DNA of 45,615 bases from positions 1 through 45,615 of the forward strand of contig JAITVY010000109.1 of assembly GCA_031285565.1 (NCBI GenBank). Direction: 5' to 3'. Shown piece by piece: positions 1-11,912 of the stretch. A model generated the notes under the pieces. The model saw nothing but the letters and a program-made list of their open reading frames with translations. It was not told the DNA's origin and did no database searches. A program made the position numbers and the translations under genes. Numbering within the stretch: position 1 is the stretch's first letter; every line of letters begins with the position of its first letter. Origin of the DNA: Tannerella sp. (lineage in GTDB: Bacteria > Bacteroidota > Bacteroidia > Bacteroidales > Tannerellaceae).

Positions 1-34
1 AAAATATGGCTTTTCATGGATAACCATACAAAGC

Positions 35-60
35 AAAACAGAGCGTAACAAACGCTCTGT
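35..60 (-). terminator. Probable terminator of the first GH20 gene
   Basis: An 8-bp perfect stem (38-45 with 53-60, 7-nt loop) lies about 50 bases past the stop of the leftward hexosaminidase gene. Read on the minus strand it is followed by TTT then GCTTT, a short broken U-tract. This fits an intrinsic terminator, but the tail is imperfect. Confidence 0.55.
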
Positions 61-112
61 CAACTAATTCGCTACGCTCTGCTTATTCCTGCTTTTTTGT
101 TGGAAGTTTATT

Positions 113-2461
113 TTAATAAAATAGCTGTTCTCCTTTGATCGGACTGAATTTTTCCGTATCGGCTTTGCGTATCAGAATGCTTCCGTTGTTCCAGTTGGAT
201 GGCCATCCTCCAATGATATGTCCCAGGAAGACTGCCTGGATTTCGTGAAGACCTCCGGCTAAAGCGACCGATTTGTCGTGGCGTGAGAAACGTTTCGTTT
301 CGCCTTCGTTACTAATCAGTAGATTTCCATCGATCCATACTTCTTCGAGATCGGACGAGAAATAGTAGACGCCATCTTCAGGAATGTACACATATCCCGA
401 AGCAATTGCAGCATATTGATTTACTCCCCGCATGGATTCATCTGTTTTTACTACGCGGGTAATTTCGCGTAATTCATTTATGGTTGATTCTTTCCATGTA
501 GCGTTGGCCGGTATTTCTGATGATTTCAAATACATTCCGTCGGTTACCTGCATTTTTAATCCGGCTTTCTTATTTTCAACTTCTTTAGCCGGTGCATATG
601 TTTGTTTTTCAACTGTAATGGTACGTACCGGACTCATTTTACCGGAAGGTAGTACCGAACGGATTTTTAAGAGGCCTGATTCTGTAAATTCGATCGGAGA
701 TTCATATACAGTTGATTCCGGATCTGGTTCTGTACCGTCGGTTGTATAAACTACTTTTATGGGGCGGCTTGTTGTAAACCCGAGGGATGCTTTATCTGTA
801 AAAGCAACAAAGTTGCATGACCCATTGGGTTGTTCCGGCTGAGGGATGTAGTAGTTTACTCCATGACCATCTAACCGGACACAGGCGTTTGCTATTCTGC
901 GCTCAAAGTCCTTGTAATCTTTCAGGTCATATTCGGTCCATGCAAGTTCGGCAAGTGCAAGGATACGCGGGAAGATACGATATTCACGCAAATCGTTTGT
1001 ATACATATATTCCGACCATGTGTTGCATTGTACGCCTGTGATGAAATGTGCTTTATCCATCTGTATGAGTGTATCGGGAGTCGGATTGTATTTATACACA
1101 TCTTCGATTGTAGCTTTTCCGCCGATTGTTACGGGATCGATTTTATAATCGCCTTCAAACCGATCGAGGTACATGCCGTCGTTTTGAGGCGTCATAATAA
1201 CGTAGTGATCCATGCTTGCTGCAGCAATACCTCCCTGTTCGCCACGCCATGACATCACAGTAGCGGTAGGTGCGAGTCCTCCTTCGAGTATTTCGTCCCA
1301 TCCGATGATCTTTTTACCGTATTTGGCCAGTACTTTTTCCATGCGTTGTACGAAATAGCTTTGCAACCGTTCTTCAGCCGAATGACCGTCTTTGTTTGTA
1401 AGCCCTTCTTCACGTATGCGCTTCTGGCATAACGGACATTTTTTCCACTCTGTTTTAGGGCATTCGTCTCCTCCGATATGGATATATTCGCTAGGGAATA
1501 GTTCGATGATTTCTTTAAATACGTTTTCAAGAAATTCGAAAGTGCTTTCTTTGCCGGCGCACAATACGATATCTTCAACTCCCCATATGATGCGTGGAGG
1601 AAGTATTTCTTCTTTACATGACAATTCCGGATAAGCTGAGATTGCAGCCATTTCATGTCCCGGTAATTCGATCTCGGGGATAATGGTTATATAGCGATCA
1701 GCGGCATACCGAACGATGTCTTTTACTTCTTCCTGTGTATAGAAGCCTCCGTATTCAAAACCTTCACCTTCGGTGCGTACGGATCCGACTTCAGTAAGTT
1801 TAGGATATTGTTTGATTTCGATCCGCCATCCCTGGTCGTCGGTCAGATGCCAGTGCATCCGGTTTATTTTAAATAGTGACAGGACGTCGAGGTGTTTTTT
1901 TACATCATCAACCGACATGAAATGGCGACAGGGGTCGAGCATGATTCCGCGGTATCCGAACCGGGGTTCGTCTTTTACATTGACACAGGGCGCTACCCAT
2001 GAGATGTTGTTTACTGCCGACTGGCTTTCAATTTCGGCCGGTAGTAGTTGCAGGAAGGTTTGCAGCCCGTAAAATAGTCCCTGTGGTGTTTTTGATTTAA
2101 CCGTTACGTTTTCTGTCGTAACATCCAGTGTATAGCCTTCTTCGTTTAATTCGAGCGAAGGATCAATTATTAGTGCGATTGAATTTTTTTGTGCATTTTC
2201 CTGATTCGTTACTTTTACGGAAAAACCGGTCGAGCGGTTTATCCGGGATGCAATGAATTCTGCTACTTTTTGTGCTTCAGGGTCTGCAGCTGAAAAAGAC
2301 GTGTTTTTATTCAGCGTGAAGAAGCCTTCGCCTTTCGTTAAATCCTGAGGTTTGGGGATGATGTTAATGCCTTGGTTGTAAGTGGCCTGTGTGACGGGTT
2401 GTTCATTACATGCCGTTAATAACACACAAAGTATACCAATTAATAATGAAAAATGTTTCAT
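113..2461 (-). CDS. GH20 beta-N-acetylhexosaminidase lipoprotein with C-terminal PA14-like domain
   Basis: A 782-aa exo-enzyme predicted to remove terminal beta-linked GlcNAc or GalNAc from glycans by substrate-assisted catalysis. The N-terminus is a lipoprotein signal with lipobox LTAC (Cys18), so it should be anchored in the envelope, possibly at the cell surface. A GH20b-type domain occupies about 30-165 and the GH20 TIM barrel about 168-520. The HIGGDECPK motif places the catalytic pair at Asp332-Glu333. A chitobiase-type beta domain follows (about 545-620). The last 130 residues look PA14-like (the YVYIPEDGVYYFSSD and GLHEIQAVF segments), which would bind carbohydrate. It lies downstream of glyA on the same strand with a palindrome between, so co-transcription is uncertain. 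The enzyme is paralogous to the GH20 near 30 kb, which has a different C-terminus. Confidence 0.93.
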   Translation of the reverse strand: MKHFSLLIGILCVLLTACNEQPVTQATYNQGINIIPKPQDLTKGEGFFTLNKNTSFSAADPEAQKVAEFIASRINRSTGFSVKVTNQENAQKNSIALIIDPSLELNEEGYTLDVTTENVTVKSKTPQGLFYGLQTFLQLLPAEIESQSAVNNISWVAPCVNVKDEPRFGYRGIMLDPCRHFMSVDDVKKHLDVLSLFKINRMHWHLTDDQGWRIEIKQYPKLTEVGSVRTEGEGFEYGGFYTQEEVKDIVRYAADRYITIIPEIELPGHEMAAISAYPELSCKEEILPPRIIWGVEDIVLCAGKESTFEFLENVFKEIIELFPSEYIHIGGDECPKTEWKKCPLCQKRIREEGLTNKDGHSAEERLQSYFVQRMEKVLAKYGKKIIGWDEILEGGLAPTATVMSWRGEQGGIAAASMDHYVIMTPQNDGMYLDRFEGDYKIDPVTIGGKATIEDVYKYNPTPDTLIQMDKAHFITGVQCNTWSEYMYTNDLREYRIFPRILALAELAWTEYDLKDYKDFERRIANACVRLDGHGVNYYIPQPEQPNGSCNFVAFTDKASLGFTTSRPIKVVYTTDGTEPDPESTVYESPIEFTESGLLKIRSVLPSGKMSPVRTITVEKQTYAPAKEVENKKAGLKMQVTDGMYLKSSEIPANATWKESTINELREITRVVKTDESMRGVNQYAAIASGYVYIPEDGVYYFSSDLEEVWIDGNLLISNEGETKRFSRHDKSVALAGGLHEIQAVFLGHIIGGWPSNWNNGSILIRKADTEKFSPIKGEQLFY

Positions 2462-2496
2462 GTGACAAATTTGTTAAGTCGTTGATTTGTTTAATG

Positions 2497-2536
2497 GTCA
2501 ATGCGTTAATGCGTCAAATCGCATTAACGCATTGAC
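2497..2536. repeat. Perfect 17-bp inverted repeat between glyA and GH20
   Basis: Arms 2497-2513 and 2520-2536 are exact reverse complements around a 6-base loop (TCAAAT). There is no U-tract on either side, so it is not a classical intrinsic terminator. Within each arm the word TGCGTTAATGCG is nearly self-repeating. It could be an mRNA-stabilising hairpin after glyA, or one of the short junction repeats also seen near 3.9, 19.1, 24.6 and 26.2 kb. Confidence 0.8.
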
Positions 2537-2544
2537 ATCATAAA

Positions 2545-3825
2545 TTACCATGCAAATAAAGGATAATCTTTCATGATGGCATTTACTTTTTGCCGTACGC
2601 CCGCAATGGTGGATTCTGATTCGGGATTTGCCAAAACGGTATCCATCATTTCTACTATTTCGCCCATAAGCGATTCTTTCGCTCCACGGGTGGATATGGC
2701 CGGTGTACCTACACGGATTCCTGATGTCTGAAATGGCGACCGGCTATCGAATGGTACCATATTTTTGTTTACAGTAATATCGGCTGAAACGAGTACTTTT
2801 TCTGCCACTTTTCCTGTCAGATCCGGAAATTTCGTGCGTAGGTCAATTAACATACTATGGTTATCCGTACCTCCTGAAATAACTTTATATCCTTTGTCGT
2901 TAAATGCTTGTGCCATAGCTGCAGCATTCTTTTTTACTTGTGCCTGATATGTTTTGTATTCAGGTTCCAATGCTTCGCCGAAAGAAACTGCTTTAGCTGC
3001 AATGACGTGTTCTAGTGGTCCCCCTTGTATGCCCGGGAATACGGCAGAATCGAGTAATTGCGACATCATCTTTATTTCGCCTTTCGGGGTTGTTTTGCCC
3101 CATGGGTTTTCGAAATCTTTACCCAGCAGAATAATACCTCCGCGTGGTCCGCGTAATGTTTTGTGAGTTGTTGATGTTACAATATGCGCATATTTCAGGG
3201 GATTCTCCAATAATCCGGCTGCAATTAATCCTGCGGGATGGGCCATGTCGATCATTAATAGTGCTCCTACCTTGTCTGCTATTTCGCGCATCCGTTTATA
3301 ATCCCATTCGCGGGAATATGCCGATCCGCCACCGATAACCAATTTCGGTTTTTCACGTATGGCTGCTTCTTCCATTTGATCATAATCAACATATCCGGTA
3401 TCTTCTTTTACGTTGTATTCGGTTGCATGATATAGTATACCGGAGCTATTTACGGGTGATCCATGTGAAAGGTGTCCGCCATGTGAAAGGTTAAGCCCAA
3501 GGAATGTATCACCGGGATTGAGTACTGCCAAGAATACGGCTGCGTTAGCCTGTGCTCCCGAGTGAGGTTGTACGTTTGCCCATTCTGCATTAAAAATCTT
3601 TTTTAACCGTTCGATTGCAAGTGTTTCGCTTTCGTCTACGACTTCGCACCCGCCGTAATAACGTTTCCCGGGATATCCTTCGGCATATTTATTTGTTAAA
3701 ACACTGCCCATAGCTTCCATTACCTGGTCGCTTACAAAATTCTCGGAAGCGATTAGTTCTATCCCTTTTAACTGGCGTTGACGCTCTCTTTTAATAATGT
3801 CGAAAATGGCCTCGTCTCTTTTCAT
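2545..3825 (-). CDS. glyA: Serine hydroxymethyltransferase
   Basis: PLP-dependent cytosolic enzyme of 426 aa, interconverting serine plus tetrahydrofolate with glycine plus 5,10-methylene-THF. It is the main one-carbon source for purines, thymidylate and methionine. The whole length matches the family: LIASENF near residue 24, the RYYGG segment near 55, the substrate-binding HSGAQAN segment near 88, [10 protein letters not shown] near 191, and the PLP lysine Lys222 in [14 protein letters not shown]. The start [11 protein letters not shown] is the usual one. The gene is the first of its leftward unit. The upstream 530 bases to ligA are divergent, and no convincing TAnnTTTG box was found for it there. 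Confidence 0.98.
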   Translation of the reverse strand: MKRDEAIFDIIKRERQRQLKGIELIASENFVSDQVMEAMGSVLTNKYAEGYPGKRYYGGCEVVDESETLAIERLKKIFNAEWANVQPHSGAQANAAVFLAVLNPGDTFLGLNLSHGGHLSHGSPVNSSGILYHATEYNVKEDTGYVDYDQMEEAAIREKPKLVIGGGSAYSREWDYKRMREIADKVGALLMIDMAHPAGLIAAGLLENPLKYAHIVTSTTHKTLRGPRGGIILLGKDFENPWGKTTPKGEIKMMSQLLDSAVFPGIQGGPLEHVIAAKAVSFGEALEPEYKTYQAQVKKNAAAMAQAFNDKGYKVISGGTDNHSMLIDLRTKFPDLTGKVAEKVLVSADITVNKNMVPFDSRSPFQTSGIRVGTPAISTRGAKESLMGEIVEMMDTVLANPESESTIAGVRQKVNAIMKDYPLFAW

Positions 3826-6888
<3,063 letters not shown>

Positions 6889-6899
6889 GATTAATTCAG

Positions 6900-6907
6900 T
6901 ATTTTTG
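6900..6907 (+). promoter_or_regulatory. dapA promoter, -7 box TATTTTTG
   Basis: An exact TAnnTTTG match just after the preceding stop codon and 23 bases before the dapA ATG. TTCG sequences 17-21 bases upstream could act as a weak -33 element. This suggests dapA is transcribed at least partly independently of ligA. Confidence 0.6.
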
Positions 6908-6930
6908 TATATAAAATAAATGAGTTCTCT

Positions 6931-7827
6931 ATGGTAAACATAGATTTAAAAGGAATGGGAGTAGCCCTTATTACTCCTTTTAAAGAAGACGGGGGCGTTG
7001 ATTTTGACGCACTACTTGAATTGGTAGAGTTTCAGGTGCAAAATGGTACGGACTATCTTGTTGTATTAGGTACCACTGCGGAAACGCCTACACTAACAGA
7101 AGGGGAAAAGCAAGAAATTGTACAGCGGGTAGTGTCGCAGGTCCAACGTCGTATACCGATTGTTCTTGGTGTTGGCGGTAATTGCACACAAGCTATTGTT
7201 GATAAACTAAAGAAGGATGACTTTAAGGGTATCGATGCTATCTTATCGGTTGTGCCTTATTACAACAAGCCTTCACAGGAGGGTATTTATCAGCATTATA
7301 GTGCGATTGCTAAAGCTACATCGCTTCCGATAGTGTTATATAATGTTCCGGGAAGGACAGGTGTGAATATGACGGCTGAAACGACACTTCGTATCGCCCG
7401 TGATTTTGATCATGTGATTGCGGTCAAAGAGGCTTCTGGGAATATTACGCAGATGGATGATATTATAAAAAACAAACCGGATAATTTTCAGGTTATATCG
7501 GGCGATGATGGTATTGCTTTCCCTTTAATTGCTTTGGGTGCGATAGGGGTGATTTCTGTGATAGGAAATGCTTTCCCGCAGGAGTTTAGCCGTATGGTTC
7601 GTCTGGCTTTATCGGGTGACTATGCAAGTGCGCGTGTTATCCATTCGCGTTTTGCGGAGTTGTTTGAGTTATTGTTTGTAGATGGTAATCCGGCCGGTGT
7701 AAAGAGTATGCTTAACATGATGGGATATATAGAGAACAGGTTACGTTTGCCATTGGTTCCAACGCGTATTCCTACCTATGAGAAGATCAGGGATGTGCTA
7801 AAGCGTTTGAATATACAATGTTGTTGA
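6931..7827 (+). CDS. dapA: 4-hydroxy-tetrahydrodipicolinate synthase
   Basis: First committed enzyme of diaminopimelate and lysine synthesis, condensing pyruvate with aspartate semialdehyde in the cytosol. It has 298 aa, the full family length. The Schiff-base lysine is Lys166 in VIAVKEASG. Tyr137 lies in VLYNVPGRT, and the pyruvate-binding threonine pair is Thr48-Thr49 in LGTTAETPTL. The DHDPS family is clear throughout. The family also contains N-acetylneuraminate lyases, but these motifs and the housekeeping context favour DapA. A very strong terminator follows. Confidence 0.96.
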   Translation: MVNIDLKGMGVALITPFKEDGGVDFDALLELVEFQVQNGTDYLVVLGTTAETPTLTEGEKQEIVQRVVSQVQRRIPIVLGVGGNCTQAIVDKLKKDDFKGIDAILSVVPYYNKPSQEGIYQHYSAIAKATSLPIVLYNVPGRTGVNMTAETTLRIARDFDHVIAVKEASGNITQMDDIIKNKPDNFQVISGDDGIAFPLIALGAIGVISVIGNAFPQEFSRMVRLALSGDYASARVIHSRFAELFELLFVDGNPAGVKSMLNMMGYIENRLRLPLVPTRIPTYEKIRDVLKRLNIQCC

Positions 7828-7844
7828 GAATATAATATCTTGGG

Positions 7845-7899
7845 ATATATCAATAAAAAAACGCCTTTAAAAATTAAAGGCGTTTTTTTATTGATATAT
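7845..7899. terminator. 26-bp perfect bidirectional terminator
   Basis: The arms 7845-7870 and 7874-7899 are exact reverse complements with a 3-base AAA loop. The core CGCCTTTAA is flanked by runs of seven A and seven T. Either strand therefore gives a GC-containing stem followed by a U-tract. It separates the convergent dapA and DUF4270 genes and should terminate both. Confidence 0.95.
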
Positions 7900-7911
7900 T
7901 GTTTTTTTATT

Positions 7912-9300
7912 TTACTTATTAGCATACTTACTTGATTGGAGTACAACTTTCATACTTTCCTCATCTTTTCGCAATTTTACACCTGAAGGTTGGAAGTAAT
8001 TACTGATGCTGGTCGTATAATAGGTTGTCGTAGAATAGTAGGAATTGGAGGTGGCTTCTCTGTAAATCGGTATAACTAACAACCGCAGGTCTTCATCCGG
8101 ATTCTTTTGAATATGATAACTTATCATATTTATGATATTATTGAAATAATAAGTACGGGTTGTTGTATTGTAGCCGGATGTTGTGGTTGTCGGTGTATAG
8201 CTGGGTGAATTAACGGATAAATATGAATTGATATTGTTTTCCGTATAGTTTTCTTTGAAGAATACATCTAAAGAGTCTTCCGGTATTAATAGTAATTGCG
8301 GAGATGGTGCAAGCGAGTACATCCATTCTTCTTGCGGCATATACTTCAGGTTAAGATACAGACTGTTGTACATCCGTCCATCTGCTATTTCCTTGATATC
8401 TTTAGTTGGTACAACCAGTCGGGTATAAATGCCGGCCGGTGTTTTCAGATAAGTATAGTCATCATTTTCTGTCAGGAGCTGTTCGTCGTTATAACTATCC
8501 ATGCGGTTAAGCTGGATTATTTCTTTGGTTGCAATAAAATGTTCGTAAGTTGTGACAACCGAATCCAGTGCACCGCTACTGCTTTTCAGCATATAGTCGT
8601 AAGCGATGGACATTCCTGTCTGTTGTATTTCAAGTATGCATCCGCTTCCATAACCGGTGGTAACGTAAATACCCGGGAAAAACTGGTTGAATGCATCCTG
8701 ATTGGCAAAAGAGGATGGATTATTAATTGTTTCTTCGTATATTTTTTGTCCCAGTTCTACAGGTAGACGAACTTGTAGTAAATACTCACCTGTCGTCTCA
8801 GTTGTATCACCACTGAGTGGTGTGTGAACTGCAGAAGCTAACAGGTTTTGCATATCGGCATATTCTTCCGGATTAACGTTGCTGTAATATATTTTGTCTA
8901 ATGGTTTGTTGGCCGGATACACATTTAGTTGCAGAGAAGCCTGCGGATCTCCGGTATATTTGTAATAAATATATAAAGACATTGAATCAATCTTGCCATC
9001 GTTCGGTGTTTGTTTGAATTTAAAACCTTCTTCACAATAGAATTGGCAAAGATAGTCTGCTTTTAAATGTCCGTATAACGGATCATATATTTCGCCTAAT
9101 AGGCTTTCTGTCGTTTTAGCATAAATGGAATCGATTTTTATGGTCGAAGCCTTTATTTGAAATGTGTCTGAAAAAATAGTAATGAAATCGCCATCAGGTT
9201 GTATTCCTGCGCCAACCATATTATAGTCATCACTACATCCGCCTAACGCAAGCCCTCCCAGGCATGCTAGGGCAATTATTATATACTGTTTCAGATTCAT
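7912..9300 (-). CDS. DUF4270 family envelope lipoprotein
   Basis: The start is placed at the Met of MNLKQYIII (9300). This gives a clean lipoprotein signal with LGGC (Cys22), whereas the longer open frame would overlap the gene before it. The protein has 462 aa. It belongs to the Bacteroidetes DUF4270 family, whose members are large beta-rich envelope lipoproteins of unknown role. Visible are a conserved-type N-terminal DDYNMVGAGIQPDGD segment, many tyrosines and threonines, and a C-terminal SNYFQPSGVKLRKDEESMKVVLQSSKY ending cut here into short pieces such as LRKDEESMKV. It starts 7 bases after the stop of the GT5-like gene, so the two are one operon. The function is not known. Confidence 0.85.
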   Translation of the reverse strand: MNLKQYIIIALACLGGLALGGCSDDYNMVGAGIQPDGDFITIFSDTFQIKASTIKIDSIYAKTTESLLGEIYDPLYGHLKADYLCQFYCEEGFKFKQTPNDGKIDSMSLYIYYKYTGDPQASLQLNVYPANKPLDKIYYSNVNPEEYADMQNLLASAVHTPLSGDTTETTGEYLLQVRLPVELGQKIYEETINNPSSFANQDAFNQFFPGIYVTTGYGSGCILEIQQTGMSIAYDYMLKSSSGALDSVVTTYEHFIATKEIIQLNRMDSYNDEQLLTENDDYTYLKTPAGIYTRLVVPTKDIKEIADGRMYNSLYLNLKYMPQEEWMYSLAPSPQLLLIPEDSLDVFFKENYTENNINSYLSVNSPSYTPTTTTSGYNTTTRTYYFNNIINMISYHIQKNPDEDLRLLVIPIYREATSNSYYSTTTYYTTSISNYFQPSGVKLRKDEESMKVVLQSSKYANK

Positions 9301-9307
9301 TGACTTT

Positions 9308-10120
9308 TTATTTATCGTTAAGAATTGTATCGTAAAACTCATTGTAAGCATCTATATAGTTTTCGGCCGGTTGGTACGGCAGAAACATTTTTCCGCTTTG
9401 ATCTATATAATCGTTTATTTTGTTATCAACATTGGGGCTTCCCTGAATAATTGCGTCAGAAAAGTCTATTGCAAGTTTTGTTATAGAAAGGTGGTCGGGC
9501 TGAGCAATGATTTTCAGATCATCATCAGTGGCACCGTTTTGTTTTAATTTTTTACTTAAATCATTTCCTAAAGTTGACTTAAATCCGTTATCGTAGATAG
9601 AATATACAACTTTGGTATTTGAGAAACAGGGATCATCCAGATACATCCGTTTCAGATATAGCGGTGCTAAAGCAGTAAACCACCCATGGCAGTGGATAAT
9701 ATCCGGGATCCAGCGTAACTTTTTGATTGTTTCAAATACTCCCCGTACATAGAATATGGCGCGTTCGTCATTATCTTCAAACCCGTTGCCCTCTTCATCT
9801 ACAACGGTTGCTTTTCGTTGAAAGAAATCTTCATTGTCGATAAAATAGACTTGCATTCGGGCTGATTGAATAGATGCAACTTTGATGATTAGCGGATGAT
9901 CCGTATCATCAATGATTAAATTCATCCCGGAAAGACGAATTACTTCATGCAACTGGTTACGGCGTTCGTTAATATATCCGTATTTCGGCATAAAGGTTCT
10001 GATTTCTCGTCCACGTTCCTGGATCCCTTGTGGGAGGTCTCTACAAATAGTCGCAATTTCTGATTCGGGAAGATAAGGAGTAATTTCCTGGGTTATAAAT
10101 AATACTTTTTTAGCATCCAT
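9308..10120 (-). CDS. Half-length glycogen/starch synthase (GT5 N-terminal domain only)
   Basis: A 270-aa protein matching the N-terminal ADP-glucose-type starch synthase domain: KVLFITQEITPYLPESEIA at the start, a FMPKYG segment near 43, and HCHGWFTALAPLYLK near 140. Full GlgA proteins have about 480 aa and a C-terminal GT1 Rossmann domain with the KTGGL-type region, which is absent here. The open frame ends cleanly and DUF4270 begins 7 bases later, so this is not obviously a recent truncation. The start MDAKKVLF at 10120 is preferred because a TATCTTTG promoter box lies 29 bases upstream, inside the longer frame. As recalled, Bacteroides genomes carry the same short protein beside panC. Lacking half the active-site cleft, it may not make glycogen. 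Confidence 0.82.
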   Translation of the reverse strand: MDAKKVLFITQEITPYLPESEIATICRDLPQGIQERGREIRTFMPKYGYINERRNQLHEVIRLSGMNLIIDDTDHPLIIKVASIQSARMQVYFIDNEDFFQRKATVVDEEGNGFEDNDERAIFYVRGVFETIKKLRWIPDIIHCHGWFTALAPLYLKRMYLDDPCFSNTKVVYSIYDNGFKSTLGNDLSKKLKQNGATDDDLKIIAQPDHLSITKLAIDFSDAIIQGSPNVDNKINDYIDQSGKMFLPYQPAENYIDAYNEFYDTILNDK

Positions 10121-10148
10121 TCTTTTTGTTGAAAATAAAAAACGACTA

Positions 10149-10156
10149 CAAAGATA
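10149..10156 (-). promoter_or_regulatory. Promoter of the GT5-like/DUF4270 operon, -7 box TATCTTTG
   Basis: An exact TAnnTTTG match on the minus strand, 29 bases before the chosen start. A TTGA at 10177-10180, 20 bases upstream, could be the -33 element. It lies in the 293-base divergent region shared with panC, where no other gene is supported. Confidence 0.6.
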
Positions 10157-10413
10157 ATAAAAAAAACCGTTAAAGATCAATGCCTTTATAAGAATGAATC
10201 TTCAAAACATTTAAAATTAGTGTAATTAACGCCCAAAAACCATGGTTAGTTGTTATTTATTTTGTTGCTTTGCATGATTTTTTTTAACGGTAGAGATACT
10301 ATAGGTCGGATGAAGATAAATGGCCGGGGTAAGTTGTAAATGGCGGGATGCCGGACAGGGTGAGAGTGATTTCCGGTTTATGATTGTTTCTACTATAAAA
10401 GAGTTTTTATCAT

Positions 10414-11289
10414 ATGAGAATAGTTCAACATATTGAGGAATTAAAAAAGTATTTAGCGGAGGAACGGCAAACCGGCAAGACAATCGGTTTTGTTCCGACA
10501 ATGGGTGCATTGCATGAAGGTCATCTGAGTTTAGTCAGGTATTGTATTGCTCAAAATGATATTTGTGTAGTCAGTATTTTTGTTAATCCGACACAATTCA
10601 ACGATAAGAAGGATTTGGCTGCTTATCCGCGTACACTGGCTGTTGATTGTGCCTTGCTTGAACCTGCCGGGTGTGATTATGTGTTTGTCCCTTCGGAGGA
10701 GGAAATGTATCCGGAGCGTGATACTCGTATTTTTGATCTGGGAGCTGTTGCAGAGGTTATGGAAGGTGCTTTCCGGCCGGGGCATTTTAATGGTGTAGCG
10801 CAAATCGTCAGTAAATTGTTCGAAATAGTAGAACCGGACGATGCATACTTCGGAGAAAAGGATTTTCAGCAGATAGCTGTTATAAAATCAATGGTAAAGC
10901 TGCTGGGATTACCCGTCAGAATTGTACCGTGTCCGATATTACGACAGGCAGATGGATTGGCATTGAGTAGCCGGAATATGCGTTTAACACCGGAACAGCG
11001 TCAAATAGCTCCAATAATTGCTGCTACTTTAAAAGAAAGTCGTAAATTTGTACCGGAAAAAGAAGTACATGAGGTGATCAATTGGGTAATTGACTCATTA
11101 AACAGAGAGCCTCAATTGCGTGTGGAATATTATGAAATTGTAGATGAGGCTACGCTTCAACCTATTCAGAGCTGGAATGAATCGGATAAATCTATTGGTT
11201 GTATAGCTGTTTTTTGTGGTGAAATCCGGTTAATTGATAATATAAAGTACGAGGTGCCGGTTTCGGCAATAGATACCGGAAATGTTTAA
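10414..11289 (+). CDS. panC: Pantoate--beta-alanine ligase
   Basis: Cytosolic ATP-dependent enzyme of 291 aa joining pantoate and beta-alanine to give pantothenate for coenzyme A. It is a cytidylyltransferase-fold enzyme: the HIGH-like motif is in [13 protein letters not shown] (His34, His37), the FGEKDFQQ motif lies near 147-153, and SSRNMRL provides the KMSKS-like loop near 187. Length and ends are normal. It is followed after 168 bases by panD, which supplies its beta-alanine. No panB is in the window. Upstream a near-match to the -7 box (TATTTTG, 10258-10264) would leave a long leader. Confidence 0.97.
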   Translation: MRIVQHIEELKKYLAEERQTGKTIGFVPTMGALHEGHLSLVRYCIAQNDICVVSIFVNPTQFNDKKDLAAYPRTLAVDCALLEPAGCDYVFVPSEEEMYPERDTRIFDLGAVAEVMEGAFRPGHFNGVAQIVSKLFEIVEPDDAYFGEKDFQQIAVIKSMVKLLGLPVRIVPCPILRQADGLALSSRNMRLTPEQRQIAPIIAATLKESRKFVPEKEVHEVINWVIDSLNREPQLRVEYYEIVDEATLQPIQSWNESDKSIGCIAVFCGEIRLIDNIKYEVPVSAIDTGNV

Positions 11290-11457
11290 TTGCATTTGTC
11301 ATTTTAATTTAAATTGCAACATCCGATAACAATTATGCAGATTATTATTCTGGCTTAAACGCACTTCTGTATGACCCGGCATCGTCTGAAAAACGGACTT
11401 ATTATAGTGAACTAATTAAATTTATTAATCAGCTACAGGCTATTAACTACTTGCAAA

Positions 11458-11808
11458 ATGTATATCAGTGTTTTAAAATCTAAAATTCATCGGGTTACGG
11501 TAACTGAGGCAAATCTGAATTATATTGGTAGTATTACGATTGATGAAGATCTGATGGATGCTGCTAATCTGATTGAGCATGAACATGTGCATATTGTTGA
11601 TAATAATAATGGAGAACGCTTTGAAACATATGTGATTAAAGGGGATCGAGGAACTGGCGTTATTTGTTTGAACGGAGCCGCTGCCCGCCGGGTTCAACCG
11701 GGTGATATTATTATTATATTATCGTATGCTCAAATGGATTTTGAAGAGGCTAAAGGATTTAAGCCTAGTGTGATATTTCCGGAAACAGCAACTAATAAAT
11801 TGCTTTAA
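11458..11808 (+). CDS. panD: Aspartate 1-decarboxylase (pyruvoyl enzyme)
   Basis: Makes beta-alanine from aspartate for pantothenate synthesis. The 116-aa proenzyme self-cleaves between Gly24 and Ser25 (YIGSITID) to create the pyruvoyl cofactor. The following [25 protein letters not shown] region in short form ([13 protein letters not shown]-like EHVHIVD) and the [16 protein letters not shown] segment are characteristic. It is a complete gene. It pairs with panC upstream, and a terminator hairpin with seven T follows within 60 bases of the stop. Confidence 0.97.
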   Translation: MYISVLKSKIHRVTVTEANLNYIGSITIDEDLMDAANLIEHEHVHIVDNNNGERFETYVIKGDRGTGVICLNGAAARRVQPGDIIIILSYAQMDFEEAKGFKPSVIFPETATNKLL

Positions 11809-11843
11809 TAGAACCAGACATCTGATAATCTAGAAAGAATAGG

Positions 11844-11872
11844 GGTCTGCCGGGAACGACAGACCTTTTTTT
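11844..11872 (+). terminator. Intrinsic terminator after panD
   Basis: Stem GGTCTG (11844-11849) pairs with CAGACC (11860-11865) around a 10-base loop, immediately followed by seven T (11866-11872). It separates the pantothenate genes from the MATE gene. Confidence 0.88.
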
Positions 11873-11912
11873 GTGGGAAAGTTGAATATATTGCGTTTAA
11901 TGTTTATTTGAA

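Noticed and set aside
1255..1656. Overlapping 133-codon minus frame inside the first GH20 gene
   Set aside because: It is another frame of a strongly conserved glycosidase; composition is lysine/serine-rich with no domain, so it is a shadow.
9301..9351. Upstream start for the DUF4270 lipoprotein
   Set aside because: The extra 17 residues overlap the preceding gene and would push the lipoprotein signal inward; MNLKQYIII at 9300 gives a normal signal peptide.
9308..10120. Treating the GT5-like gene as a pseudogene of glgA
   Set aside because: No remnant of the C-terminal domain follows in any frame; the next gene starts 7 bases later with an intact lipoprotein, so a stable short gene is more likely.
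10121..10180. Upstream start for the GT5-like protein
   Set aside because: The added residues are hydrophobic and unlike the family, and the frame runs across the TATCTTTG promoter box.
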